Origin: Corynebacterium sp. 74A
Lineage (GTDB): Bacteria; Actinomycetota; Actinomycetes; Mycobacteriales; Mycobacteriaceae
DNA: 64,000 nt
Reading direction: 5' to 3'
Assembly: GCF_008930665.1 (NCBI RefSeq)
Contig: NZ_PQMG01000003.1
Coordinates: forward strand, 310,001-374,000
In this document: piece by piece, positions 8,133 through 16,209 of the stretch
How positions within the stretch are numbered: the stretch's first letter is position 1
How the letters are laid out: each line of letters opens with the position of its first letter
The notes under the pieces: model-generated
Databases searched by the model: none
Told to the model about the DNA's origin: nothing
What the model saw: the letters and a program-made list of their open reading frames with translations, nothing else
Translations under genes and position numbers: made by a program

Positions 8133-8582
8133 ATGGCTGATGAACGTTCTTCGGGGCCGCGCGGCTCCCTGCGTCGGGTGGCGCTGTCCGTCGGCGCCGT
8201 CCTCCTCGCCGGTCTCGGTGCCTATATCGGGCTCGATGGCTCGGAGCCGTCCACCGATAGCAGCGCGAGTAGCACAAGCAGCGCCAGCGTTAGCGGCGAT
8301 ACCTGCGCGCTCGATACGCTGCCGCCGGAGGCCGCCGAGGTGGTAGAACGCATCGAGGCCGGCGGCCCCTTCGATTACCCCGAGAACGACGGCACCCACT
8401 TCGGTAACTATGAGCAGCTGCTGCCGCAGCGCGCCCAGGACTACTACCGCGAGTACACGGTGAAGACCCCAGGGCTCAATCATCGCGGGCCGCGGCGCAT
8501 CGTCACCGGCGGAGAAAAACCCGATGTGTGGTACTACACGGCCGATCATTATGAGAGTTTCTGCACGATGACGGGAGTTTAG
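8133..8582 (+). CDS. Secreted guanyl-specific ribonuclease (RNase Sa/barnase family)
   Basis: A 149-residue exported microbial ribonuclease. After a basic start, one hydrophobic segment (about 17-33) and a Ser/Thr-rich linker, the mature domain of about 95 residues shows the RNase Sa pattern. It contains TLPPEAAEVVERI, then FGNYEQLLP, the catalytic Glu/Arg region YYREYTVKTPG..RGPRRIV, and the terminal His in YYTADHYESF. Two Cys residues could form the disulfide of RNase Sa. It would cleave RNA after G. The next gene encodes its likely inhibitor. The hydrophobic segment may be a signal peptide or a membrane anchor. Confidence 0.85.
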   Translation: MADERSSGPRGSLRRVALSVGAVLLAGLGAYIGLDGSEPSTDSSASSTSSASVSGDTCALDTLPPEAAEVVERIEAGGPFDYPENDGTHFGNYEQLLPQRAQDYYREYTVKTPGLNHRGPRRIVTGGEKPDVWYYTADHYESFCTMTGV

Positions 8583-8584
8583 GC

Positions 8585-8827
8585 ATGCAGCTAGTGGCAG
8601 TGGATTGTCGGCGCGCACGCAGTCGAGGTGAGTTGATTGCGCTGATCTCTGATGCGCTCAGCGCCCAGCCGCATCAGCGGGCCAGCAACCTTGACGGGCT
8701 GCATGATGCGTTCAAGGAGCACCCAGTCACCCACCTGCTGCTGCGTGGGGTGCGGCTGAGCGCAGCCGAGGTGAATCCGATCGAGACGGTGGCCCGCGCC
8801 GCCGCTGTGACGGTGGTGTGCCGCTGA
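8585..8827 (+). CDS. Barstar-family ribonuclease inhibitor
   Basis: An 80-residue cytoplasmic protein resembling barstar. It has an N-terminal strand, a helix with LIALISDAL, the characteristic NLDGLHDAF (barstar has NLDALWD), a hydrophobic strand THLLLRGV and a final strand AAVTVVC. It starts two bases after the RNase stop with GGGAG upstream, so the toxin and its inhibitor are co-translated. The inhibitor protects the producer from RNase that folds before export. Confidence 0.8.
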   Translation: MQLVAVDCRRARSRGELIALISDALSAQPHQRASNLDGLHDAFKEHPVTHLLLRGVRLSAAEVNPIETVARAAAVTVVCR

Positions 8828-8829
8828 GT

Positions 8830-9717
8830 ATGAGTGTCTCCCATCCCGATTATTTGCGGCGTTTCCAAGACTGCGCCGACGCCGCCGCCAGCCAGGTCAT
8901 CCGCTCCTATTCCACCAGCTTCGGTTTGAGCAGCCAGCTGCTCGCCCCAGCAGTGCGCCGCGATATCCACAACCTCTATGCCGTGGTGCGCATCGCCGAT
9001 GAGATTGTCGATGGCACCGCGACTGTGGCGGGCATGAGCTCCGCCGAGATCCGCACCGAGCTGGACCGCTATGAGGCGGCGGTGCTGGCTGCCCCCGAGC
9101 GCGGTTTTCACACCGACCCGGTGCTGCACGCCTATGCCGCTACCGCCCGCCGCTGCGATTTCCAGCGCGAGCACATGGCCGCCTTCTTCGCCTCCATGCG
9201 CCAGGATCTGGACCGCAGCGAGCACACCCCTGAGAGCCTCGCTCGCTATATCTATGGCTCGGCTGAGGTGATCGGATTGATGTGTGTGCAGATCTTCCTC
9301 ACCGGCCGAGAGGTGTCGGCCGCGGATCGGGACACGATGGAGCGCGGTGCCCGCAGCCTCGGCGCGGCCTTTCAAAAAATCAACTTCCTGCGGGATCTCT
9401 CCGAGGACAGCGCCAGCCTCGGACGCGCCTATCTGGGCGAGCTAACGGAGGAGTCCAAGGCCGCACTCATCGCCGAGATCCGCGAGGATCTGCAGGTCTC
9501 TTATGCGTCGATCCCGCTGCTGCCCACCTCCTCGGCGCTGGCGGTGCGCTCGGCCACTAATCTTTTTGCCTCCCTCAGTGATGAGCTGGAGCAGGCCCCT
9601 GCCGAACAGCTCTATCGGCAGCGGCTGCGCCTGAGCCCCGCCCGTAAGGCGGGCATCATTGCCCGCTCCCTCGCCCAAGGTGCACTCCACCGGAAAGGCC
9701 CCCATGTATCCCACTAG
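8830..9717 (+). CDS. crtB: Phytoene synthase
   Basis: A 295-residue enzyme that joins two geranylgeranyl diphosphates to phytoene. Both Asp-rich Mg2+-binding regions are visible: ADEIVDG in the first third and KINFLRDLSEDSASLGR in the middle. RSYSTSFG near the N-terminus is also typical. ATG 8830 was chosen over a GTG four codons earlier that lies in the barstar stop region. Its 3' end overlaps crtI by 14 bp. It could be another squalene/phytoene synthase-type enzyme, but the partner crtI makes phytoene the best guess. Confidence 0.9.
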   Translation: MSVSHPDYLRRFQDCADAAASQVIRSYSTSFGLSSQLLAPAVRRDIHNLYAVVRIADEIVDGTATVAGMSSAEIRTELDRYEAAVLAAPERGFHTDPVLHAYAATARRCDFQREHMAAFFASMRQDLDRSEHTPESLARYIYGSAEVIGLMCVQIFLTGREVSAADRDTMERGARSLGAAFQKINFLRDLSEDSASLGRAYLGELTEESKAALIAEIREDLQVSYASIPLLPTSSALAVRSATNLFASLSDELEQAPAEQLYRQRLRLSPARKAGIIARSLAQGALHRKGPHVSH

Positions 9718-11278
9718 TGCCCTCGTGATTGGTGCCGGCGTCGCCGGACTGGCCACCGCCGCGCTCTTAGCCCGCAGCGGCATGCAGGTGGATGTGGTGG
9801 AAAAGAATGACGAGGTGGGCGGCCGTGCCGGTCTGCTCGTGGAGGACGGCTATCGCTGGGATACCGGCCCCTCCTGGTATCTCATGCCGGATGCCTTCGA
9901 CCACTTCTTCGAGCTCATGGGCACCTCGACTGCCGAGCAGCTGGATCTGCGGCTGCTCGATCCTGGCTATCGGGTATTTATTGATCCCTATGAGCCGCTC
10001 GATGTGCCCTTCGGCCGGAACGCCGCTGTGGAGCTCTTTGAGTCCCTCGAGCCAGGTGCCGGCGCCGCGTTGGAGACCTATTTGGATCAGGCCGAGGACG
10101 CCTATGACATCGCCAAGCAGCGTTTCCTCTACACCACCTTCTCTTCGCCGGGGCCGCTGCTCAATTCCAGCGTGCTGCGACGACTCGGCACCCTCAGCTA
10201 CTTGCTCAGCACCTCGCTGGATAAGCATGTGCGGCGGCGTTTTAGTGATCCGCGGCTGCACCACATTCTCAGCTACCCGGCCGTGTTTCTCAGCTCCCGC
10301 CCCGAGCGCACCCCGGCGATGTATCACCTGATGAGCCACACCGATCTCACTCAGGGGGTGCGCTATCCCATGGGTGGTTTCGCGGCCGTGATCGACGCCC
10401 TCTACCGCCTCGCCCGCGACGCGGGGGTGCGCTTTCATCTCTCTACCCGCGTCACCGCCATCACTCATGAGGGGAAGCGGGCCACAGGGGTGCGCGTTCT
10501 CGACGCCCAGGGCCGAGCCGCCACGCTAACTGCGGACGCGGTGGTCTCCGGCGCGGATCTCCACCACACCGAAACCACGCTGGTGCCCGAGCGGCTGCGC
10601 AGCTACTCGGAGCGCTCCTTCGCCCGGCGCGATCCCGGTATCGGCACGGTGCTCGTGCTGGCTGGGGTCGATGGCCCGCTGGAGCAGCTCGAGCACCACA
10701 ATCTACTCTTCTCCCGTGACTGGACCCCAGATTTCGATGTGGTCTTTTCTGGCCCCCACCCGGATCGCCCCTTGGGTGCGTCGCAGTCGATGTATGTATG
10801 CCGCCCTTCGGCCACGGATCCGAGCGTCGCTCCGGCGGGCAAGGAGAATCTTTTCCTGCTGGTTCCGGTGCCCGCCGATATCAGCCTCGGCTACGGCGAC
10901 GCCTATGGGCATTCCCCCAGCGCGGCGGTGCAGGCTATTGCGGACTCCGCTCTGGCGCAGCTGGGGGCCGCCATCGGCGAGCCGGCGCTGCGTTCCCGAG
11001 TAGAGGTGCTGCGCACGATTGGCCCGACGGATTTCTCTGATCGCTATCACGCCTGGTGCGGCGGCGCGATCGGCCCCGCCCACACGCTGCGCCAGTCGGC
11101 TTTTCTGCGCGGCGCTAATGCCTCCTCCGAGCTCCACGGCCTCTACTATGCGGGTGCCACCACGGTGCCTGGGGTGGGTGTGCCGATGTGTTTGATCTCG
11201 GCGGAGAACGTGCTCAAGCGGATCCGCGGGGATCGCTCGGGCGGGCCCTTGGCCTTCCTCGAAGAGGAGAATACCTAG
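9704..11278 (+). CDS. crtI: Phytoene desaturase
   Basis: A 524-residue FAD-dependent desaturase that introduces double bases-conjugation into phytoene to give coloured carotenes. The dinucleotide-binding fold is at the start (VIGAGVAGLATAALLARSG), followed by VVEKNDEVGGRAG. The C-terminal FAD-binding signature is GLYYAGATTVPGVGVPM. The start codon lies inside the end of crtB, indicating translational coupling. It ends tail-to-tail with dgt, overlapping by CTAG. The number of desaturation steps and the final pigment cannot be predicted; no crtE or cyclase is in the window. Confidence 0.9.
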   Translation: MYPTSALVIGAGVAGLATAALLARSGMQVDVVEKNDEVGGRAGLLVEDGYRWDTGPSWYLMPDAFDHFFELMGTSTAEQLDLRLLDPGYRVFIDPYEPLDVPFGRNAAVELFESLEPGAGAALETYLDQAEDAYDIAKQRFLYTTFSSPGPLLNSSVLRRLGTLSYLLSTSLDKHVRRRFSDPRLHHILSYPAVFLSSRPERTPAMYHLMSHTDLTQGVRYPMGGFAAVIDALYRLARDAGVRFHLSTRVTAITHEGKRATGVRVLDAQGRAATLTADAVVSGADLHHTETTLVPERLRSYSERSFARRDPGIGTVLVLAGVDGPLEQLEHHNLLFSRDWTPDFDVVFSGPHPDRPLGASQSMYVCRPSATDPSVAPAGKENLFLLVPVPADISLGYGDAYGHSPSAAVQAIADSALAQLGAAIGEPALRSRVEVLRTIGPTDFSDRYHAWCGGAIGPAHTLRQSAFLRGANASSELHGLYYAGATTVPGVGVPMCLISAENVLKRIRGDRSGGPLAFLEEENT

Positions 11279-12537
11279 CAGTAGAACACGGAGATATCAG
11301 CTGCGTTGCGGGCGGTGCGTTCGAGCCGGGATTCTGTCATGGACGCGATCTGATCCACGAGCACCCGCTGGCGTTGTTGCTCGTTCTCGGCCTGGGTGTA
11401 CCAGGCGGCGAACATCGGGTCGAGCGAGCCGGGCGCGCTGAGATGCAGGTAGTCGTACACCCGGTAGATGAGGTTGCGCTGCCGAGTTTGTCGGCGCTGG
11501 TGCTGGTCTTCTTCCATCACGTACAACACGGCGATGGTTTTGAGCATGCGCACCTCGGCGGCCACCTCGGCGGAGACGACCAACTCTCCGTGGTGCCGGC
11601 CCAAAGGCGCCCCGTCGTGGGCGTGGAGGGTGGCGCTAATCGCGGCGCCTACATAGCGGCCGACTAGCTGCGAGGTCATGGCTTTTAATCGAGTGAGGGC
11701 GCGCAGGGAGCCATCAAAGTCGGCGGCGTGAGCCACACAGGAGAGCTGACGTAGCCGGTCGGCGGCGTCGATAAGCTCCTCGGGGCTGCCGCCGAAGGCC
11801 TGGGCTCCTTGCTGGGCGAGGGCGGCGAGTTCCACCAGGTCCCAGAGCACGCCGAGGCGGATGCGTCCGGAAAGGATGCCGTCTTCCACATCGTGCACGG
11901 AGTAGGCGACGTCATCGGAGAAGTCCATCACCTGGGCTTCCATGCATTTTCCTTGCCCGCTCACTCCGGCGCGGGCCCAACGGAGAATCTCGCGATCCTC
12001 ATCGTAGGCACCGTACTTGCGGCGGCCTTCGCTGGCGGTCCAGGGGTATTTGCAGGAGGCGTCGATGGCGGCGCGCGATAGGTTCAGCCCATAGCTATTC
12101 CCGGCGGCGTCGAGCACCTTCGGCTCGAGGCGGGTGATGATCCGCAGAGTTTGGGCATTACCTTCGAAGCCGCCGGCGTCCTGGGCGACGGAGTTGAGCG
12201 CCACTTCCCCATTGTGCCCGTAGGGTGGGTGGCCGATGTCGTGGCAGAGCCCGGCGAGTTCGCAGAGGTCGGGGTCGAGCCCGAGGCCGCTGCCGATACC
12301 GCGCGCAATCTGCGCCACTTCGAGGGAGTGCGTGAGCCGAGTGCGCGGGGTGTCGCCATCGCGGGGCCCAACGACTTGGGTTTTGTCCGCGAGTCGTCGC
12401 AGTGCCGCCGAGTGGAGGACGCGCGCCCGGTCGCGGGAGAAGTCGCTGCGCTCGTCGGGGGCGGCCCCGGGGAGCTGAGCGCTTTTGGCCGCTTCGCTCA
12501 GGCGGCGTTCATAATCGCTGGCGGAGTAGACGTTCAC
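11275..12537 (-). CDS. dgt: dGTPase-like deoxynucleotide triphosphohydrolase
   Basis: A 420-residue HD-domain enzyme that removes triphosphate from dNTPs. The N-terminal part has RTRLTHSLEVAQIARGIG and the metal-binding CHDIGHPPYGHNGE, with H and HD ligands. The C-terminal dGTPase-associated region follows. Such enzymes balance dNTP pools and tend to need a dNTP activator. It starts with GTG 10 bp downstream of the DUF218 gene. In many actinobacteria dgt lies beside dnaG; here the RNase/barstar and crt genes sit between. Confidence 0.9.
   Translation of the reverse strand: MNVYSASDYERRLSEAAKSAQLPGAAPDERSDFSRDRARVLHSAALRRLADKTQVVGPRDGDTPRTRLTHSLEVAQIARGIGSGLGLDPDLCELAGLCHDIGHPPYGHNGEVALNSVAQDAGGFEGNAQTLRIITRLEPKVLDAAGNSYGLNLSRAAIDASCKYPWTASEGRRKYGAYDEDREILRWARAGVSGQGKCMEAQVMDFSDDVAYSVHDVEDGILSGRIRLGVLWDLVELAALAQQGAQAFGGSPEELIDAADRLRQLSCVAHAADFDGSLRALTRLKAMTSQLVGRYVGAAISATLHAHDGAPLGRHHGELVVSAEVAAEVRMLKTIAVLYVMEEDQHQRRQTRQRNLIYRVYDYLHLSAPGSLDPMFAAWYTQAENEQQRQRVLVDQIASMTESRLERTARNAADISVFYC
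11765..11776 (-). repeat. GCTTATCGACGC motif copy 2 (in dgt)
   Basis: Read on the coding strand as part of Leu-Ile-Asp-Ala. Confidence 0.8.
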
Positions 12538-12547
12538 CCTAGTGACG

Positions 12548-13102
12548 CTAGTAGAGTTGCTTCATTCGGGCCCGCAGACTTGGCCGATAATATGAGCCAA
12601 GCGTGCGAAAACACCGCTCGACACGTCGCGCCCAGCGCCGACCGGCCACGGTGTCCACCACGAGCACCACCAGCCCGCCGGCTTCATGCAGCAGCCCATA
12701 GACGCGCAGCTTCGCCCGCACCCCATGCCCGGTGGCGGCATATCCTTCCCGGCGCGCCACCCACCTCGCCCGCAGCAGATGAGTCCGATCCGTCACCACG
12801 ATCAACGGTGTTCGCTTATCGACGCTCTCCCCCACCGCTTCCAAAGAGCTGCGCGTATCGTGGCCTTCCGGCACTTCCACGAGGTCGCAGCGCGGCACCC
12901 CGCGCTCCGCGAGATAGTTCGCCCCCGCTTCGGCTTCGCTGAAGCGATCCCCAGGTAATTTCCCGCCGACGATGACGATCGTCTGCACGGTGTGGTCCTG
13001 ATAGAGCCGGTGGGCGGCGTCGAGGCGCGCGGCGAAGACCGGGGAGGGCACGCCATCGTACTGGGAGGTTCCCAGCACGAGCGCTGTGGGAGACGTGGTC
13101 AT
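12548..13102 (-). CDS. DUF218/YdcF-ElyC family protein
   Basis: A 184-residue protein with the DUF218 fold: LVLGTSQYDGVPSPVFAARL at the start, the central IVIVGGK and EAEAGANYL, and RSSLEAVGE. Relatives such as SanA, ElyC and YdcF act around the cell envelope. It lacks the N-terminal membrane segment of SanA. A short hydrophobic stretch GGLVVLVVDTVAG lies near the C-terminus. ATG 13102 was chosen over ATG 13129: a -10-like TAGTCT lies just upstream of it, inside the longer frame. The exact reaction is unknown. Confidence 0.75.
   Translation of the reverse strand: MTTSPTALVLGTSQYDGVPSPVFAARLDAAHRLYQDHTVQTIVIVGGKLPGDRFSEAEAGANYLAERGVPRCDLVEVPEGHDTRSSLEAVGESVDKRTPLIVVTDRTHLLRARWVARREGYAATGHGVRAKLRVYGLLHEAGGLVVLVVDTVAGRRWARRVERCFRTLGSYYRPSLRARMKQLY
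12814..12825 (+). repeat. GCTTATCGACGC motif copy 3 (in DUF218 gene)
   Basis: Antisense to the gene, whose coding strand reads Val-Asp-Lys here. Confidence 0.8.
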
Positions 13103-13136
13103 AGTGGTGCCGAGACTAGCACGGCCCATAGTGCAC

Positions 13137-13142
13137 TACTCT
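13137..13142 (+). promoter_or_regulatory. -10 box for leaderless TPM-protein transcript
   Basis: TACTCT ends 7 bases before ATG 13150; no ribosome binding site is visible. Confidence 0.4.
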
Positions 13143-13149
13143 GGCACGT

Positions 13150-15138
13150 ATGAGCACGCGCATAGTTGGTCCCCTGTCCGCCACCATGATCGCCGCCGGC
13201 GCTATCGGCCTGCTTGCCGCTAGCCCCAGCGCCCATGCGGAAGCACCGCCAGTGACTATGGTGTCCTCCGCGGATTATCAACAGTTGAGAGACAATTATG
13301 TGGGTGATTTTGCGGGGGTATTCTCCTCCGCGGAGACTACCGCCATTAGCGACTCGCTACGCCAGGGCTTTCAGGATCATGGGCGGCTGCTTTATCTGAT
13401 TTTCGAGTCTGATTATCAGGGCACCGGCACCGAGCGGGCCGAGCAGTGGTTCCAGCAAATGTCGGGCGATAACGTGGCGATCATCTCGGTGGACGTATCC
13501 TCGCGCGCCTATGGCTACCACGGTGGTTCCGAGTGGTCGGAGTCGGAGCTCAAAGACATTGTTAATGCCGGCCTGCCTGCCCTGGGAGACAGTAACTGGG
13601 CTGCGGGGGCGCAGACCATGGCTGATACTTATGCCTCCTCTGGTTCTTTGAGCGGCGAGGAGATTGGCTGGCTCGGCGGCGGTGCCGTTGCCGTAGTGGG
13701 CGCCGGCGGCGGGCTGTGGTACGCCTCGAAGCGGCGGCGCCGGAAGGAGCAGCGCCAGCAGATCGAACAGGCCCGGAAGTTCCGCTCCGATGACGTGGAT
13801 AGCTTCCGCAGCCTCGATACCGAGGTACTGGCCGAGCTGGCGGAAGAAGAACTGGTCTCGACGGATGAGTCCATTCGCCGCGCCCAAGAGGAGCTGCGTT
13901 TGGCAAAGGCCGAGTTCGGTGAGATCCGCACCCGCCAGTTCACCCAAGCTCTCGAGTCCTCGCAGCGCACCCTGCACGAGGCTTTTGCCGTCAAGAGCGC
14001 CCTCGATGCCGGGAGTTTCCGCGGCGAGCGGCGCGATGGGCTGGTGCGGATCGTGACCTCCTGCGCGAGCGCCGATGATATTCTCGACGCCCGCTCCGAG
14101 GACTTCGCGCGGATGCGCAATGTCTTGCTCAATGCCTCGGAGAATCTGGATCGGCTCACCCAGCGCATCGTGGATGTGCGCACTCGCCTGCCGCGCGCCG
14201 AGGAGCAGCTGGACCAGCTGCGTTCCCGCTATAGCGCTAGCACCTTGGGGTCGATCACCGACAACGTGGAAATGGCGGAGAAGCATCTCTCCCAGGCCGA
14301 GTCCACCCTCGATACCGCCCGCGAGCACGCCCAGCTGCCGGCGGGCGAGCAGTCCGATGTGGTGGATTTGATCACCGGCACCGAAAAGCTCGTGGACCAG
14401 GCCGATCAGCTGCTGGCTGGCGTGGAGCACGCCGAAACGAATATCGCCGGCGCGCGTGCCGCCCTGCCGGGGCTGATCGAGGAGGTCCGTGCAGAGCTGC
14501 GTGAGACCGAGGATCTCATGCGGCGCAGCCGCAACACCGGTGTGCGGGTGGATGAGCAGCGTGTCAGCTCCGTCACCCAGCAGGCCGAGCAGGCGGTAGC
14601 CCAGGCGCAGGAGCAGGGCGAGGCCGATCCCTTGGCCAGCCACGCCACCCTCACCGAGGCCGATGGCGAGCTCGATCTGCTGCTCGAGACCCTGCGCACC
14701 ACCTCGCGCGTCGGCGAGGAACTGCTGCGGCGTCTCGACAGCACCTTAGCGTCTGCGGATCGTCTCATACAGTCCACAGAGGATCTGGTGGCCACCCGTG
14801 GCCGAGTTATTGGGGCGCGGCCACGCACCCTGCTGGCCGAGGCTATCCAGCTGCGCTCGCGAGCGCAGCAGCTGCGCAGCACGAATCTGCGGGGCGCGGC
14901 CGATACCGCTGTGGAGGCGCATCGCGCCGCTGATCGCGCCTACCGCGCGGTAGAAGACGAGATTTCGAAGTACAACGATCGGCACCGCTCCTCGGGCAGT
15001 ACCTCGGGCGCATTTGTGGCCGGCATGGTGATCAACAGCCTGCTCAGTGGAGGCGGTGGCGGCGGCTTCAGCGGCGGCGGAGGCTCCTTCGGCGGCGGTG
15101 GCGGCGGCGGTTCCTTCGGTGGCGGCGGCCGTTTCTAG
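13150..15138 (+). CDS. Exported TPM-domain protein with long coiled coil
   Basis: A 662-residue envelope protein. It has a signal peptide (cleavage probably after AHA near residue 30) and a TPM domain (about 45-160) like the repair/phosphatase-type module. One transmembrane helix near 175-195 is followed by KRRRRK, so most of the protein faces the cytoplasm. About 400 residues of charged Glu/Arg/Gln-rich heptad-like sequence follow, predicting coiled coil. The last about 30 residues are Gly-rich with Ser-Phe repeats. The C-terminus overlaps the next convergent gene by CTAG. No specific function is known to me. Confidence 0.75.
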   Translation: MSTRIVGPLSATMIAAGAIGLLAASPSAHAEAPPVTMVSSADYQQLRDNYVGDFAGVFSSAETTAISDSLRQGFQDHGRLLYLIFESDYQGTGTERAEQWFQQMSGDNVAIISVDVSSRAYGYHGGSEWSESELKDIVNAGLPALGDSNWAAGAQTMADTYASSGSLSGEEIGWLGGGAVAVVGAGGGLWYASKRRRRKEQRQQIEQARKFRSDDVDSFRSLDTEVLAELAEEELVSTDESIRRAQEELRLAKAEFGEIRTRQFTQALESSQRTLHEAFAVKSALDAGSFRGERRDGLVRIVTSCASADDILDARSEDFARMRNVLLNASENLDRLTQRIVDVRTRLPRAEEQLDQLRSRYSASTLGSITDNVEMAEKHLSQAESTLDTAREHAQLPAGEQSDVVDLITGTEKLVDQADQLLAGVEHAETNIAGARAALPGLIEEVRAELRETEDLMRRSRNTGVRVDEQRVSSVTQQAEQAVAQAQEQGEADPLASHATLTEADGELDLLLETLRTTSRVGEELLRRLDSTLASADRLIQSTEDLVATRGRVIGARPRTLLAEAIQLRSRAQQLRSTNLRGAADTAVEAHRAADRAYRAVEDEISKYNDRHRSSGSTSGAFVAGMVINSLLSGGGGGGFSGGGGSFGGGGGGGSFGGGGRF

Positions 15139-15614
15139 TAGCGCGGCCGCCTGATCGGCGAATCCACCACCACGCAGGCCCATGTCAGCACCACGGCGTC
15201 GATAAGCGGAATCTCTGCATGGGCCGGGCCGTTTTCTATCTCGACGCGGCCAGACACCCGCGGCCGGGTGAAGGCCGCGATGGCGCCATCGGAGGTGGTG
15301 ATGGCGCGTTCTTTGCGCCAGACCGAGCAGCGATCCAGCTTGTAGCGCCGATCGCCGCACTCGGCCTCGAGAGAGGTAATGGTAAAGCCTGATTGGCGCA
15401 CGCACATCATCTCCCCGTCCGCGGCGGTAGCGCGGAAGCTGAAGGAGGTGGTGCCGGGGGTGTATTCCACGAGGAGGCGCTGGCCGTCCACGTAGATCAC
15501 ATCGGAGCGCACGTGGGCGATGAGGAGATCATCGCGGTCGAGCAGCTCGTTTTCATCCCACACCCACACCCATGGCGATTGCCCAGGGGTAGTAGAGACT
15601 CGCTGCTCAACCAT
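15135..15614 (-). CDS. Conserved-looking unknown protein
   Basis: A 159-residue soluble protein of alternating beta-strand character (SPWVWVWDENELLDRDD, then VYVDGQRLLVEY-type strands) with three cysteines. RBS AAAGG precedes ATG. It is last in a leftward set glyS, tail-anchored gene, this gene. The beta-rich pattern and its neighbour hint at a LURP-one-like or tubby-like fold, but I cannot claim that. Confidence 0.6.
   Translation of the reverse strand: MVEQRVSTTPGQSPWVWVWDENELLDRDDLLIAHVRSDVIYVDGQRLLVEYTPGTTSFSFRATAADGEMMCVRQSGFTITSLEAECGDRRYKLDRCSVWRKERAITTSDGAIAAFTRPRVSGRVEIENGPAHAEIPLIDAVVLTWACVVVDSPIRRPRY
15196..15207 (-). repeat. GCTTATCGACGC motif copy 4
   Basis: Coding strand of the 159-residue gene, read as Leu-Ile-Asp-Ala. 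Confidence 0.8.
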
Positions 15615-15639
15615 GATCGTGCGCCCTTTCTATCGGTAC

Positions 15640-16197
15640 TTAAAGCAGGAACACGGCCAGCGCCAAGATGGTGAGCAACACCAAGGTGGCGATGATGATG
15701 GTGGATCGCGACTCGAGACGGTTCTCCAATGCGATACGCGCCAGCCAAGCGAGGAACACGGCTTCTTCGTGGCTGAGTAGATCATCGGAGGGAAGATCGC
15801 TCAGATCCAGCTCGACGTCGCGAACCCCCGAGTTGAAGCCAGTGAATTGGCCCAGCTTGGTACCGTCGTGATCCTCCACCACCCAGTTATTGGCGGATTC
15901 ATTGACCACGCGCAGTGCCCGGCCATTGGCGTCCACGGTGAACGCCTTGGCCTTGGTGAACTTGGTGCCAGCCTCTTCGGGCTTCGCGCTGTAGACGCGG
16001 CCGTCCGGGGTGGTGGCAGAGGCGCCGTCATCGGGGGCCACATGGAGACGCCACGGCTCGCTGCCGCCCACGCTCATGCGCCCAGATACACCCTCTTGGG
16101 TAATCACGTCCACGGCCACCACATCCGCGCCTTGACGCAGCTTCATGACGGTGCCGGACTCGCCCTTTTCGCGGCGCGACCACTGCAGATTCTCCAT
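15640..16197 (-). CDS. Tail-anchored protein of unknown function
   Basis: A 185-residue protein with a soluble, beta-rich N-terminal part of about 160 residues (repeated short strands such as GTVMKLRQGADVVAVDV and WVVEDHDGTKLGQFTG). A single C-terminal transmembrane helix (IIIATLVLLTILALAVFLL) ends the chain with no tail. The globular domain therefore faces the cytoplasm. ATG 16197 has a perfect AAGGAG 8 bases upstream, which rules out the GTG two codons earlier. It lies 12 bp after glyS. The N-terminal part resembles scramblase or LURP-one-type proteins in rhythm only. Confidence 0.65.
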   Translation of the reverse strand: MENLQWSRREKGESGTVMKLRQGADVVAVDVITQEGVSGRMSVGGSEPWRLHVAPDDGASATTPDGRVYSAKPEEAGTKFTKAKAFTVDANGRALRVVNESANNWVVEDHDGTKLGQFTGFNSGVRDVELDLSDLPSDDLLSHEEAVFLAWLARIALENRLESRSTIIIATLVLLTILALAVFLL

Positions 16198-16209
16198 GTG
16201 CACTACTCC

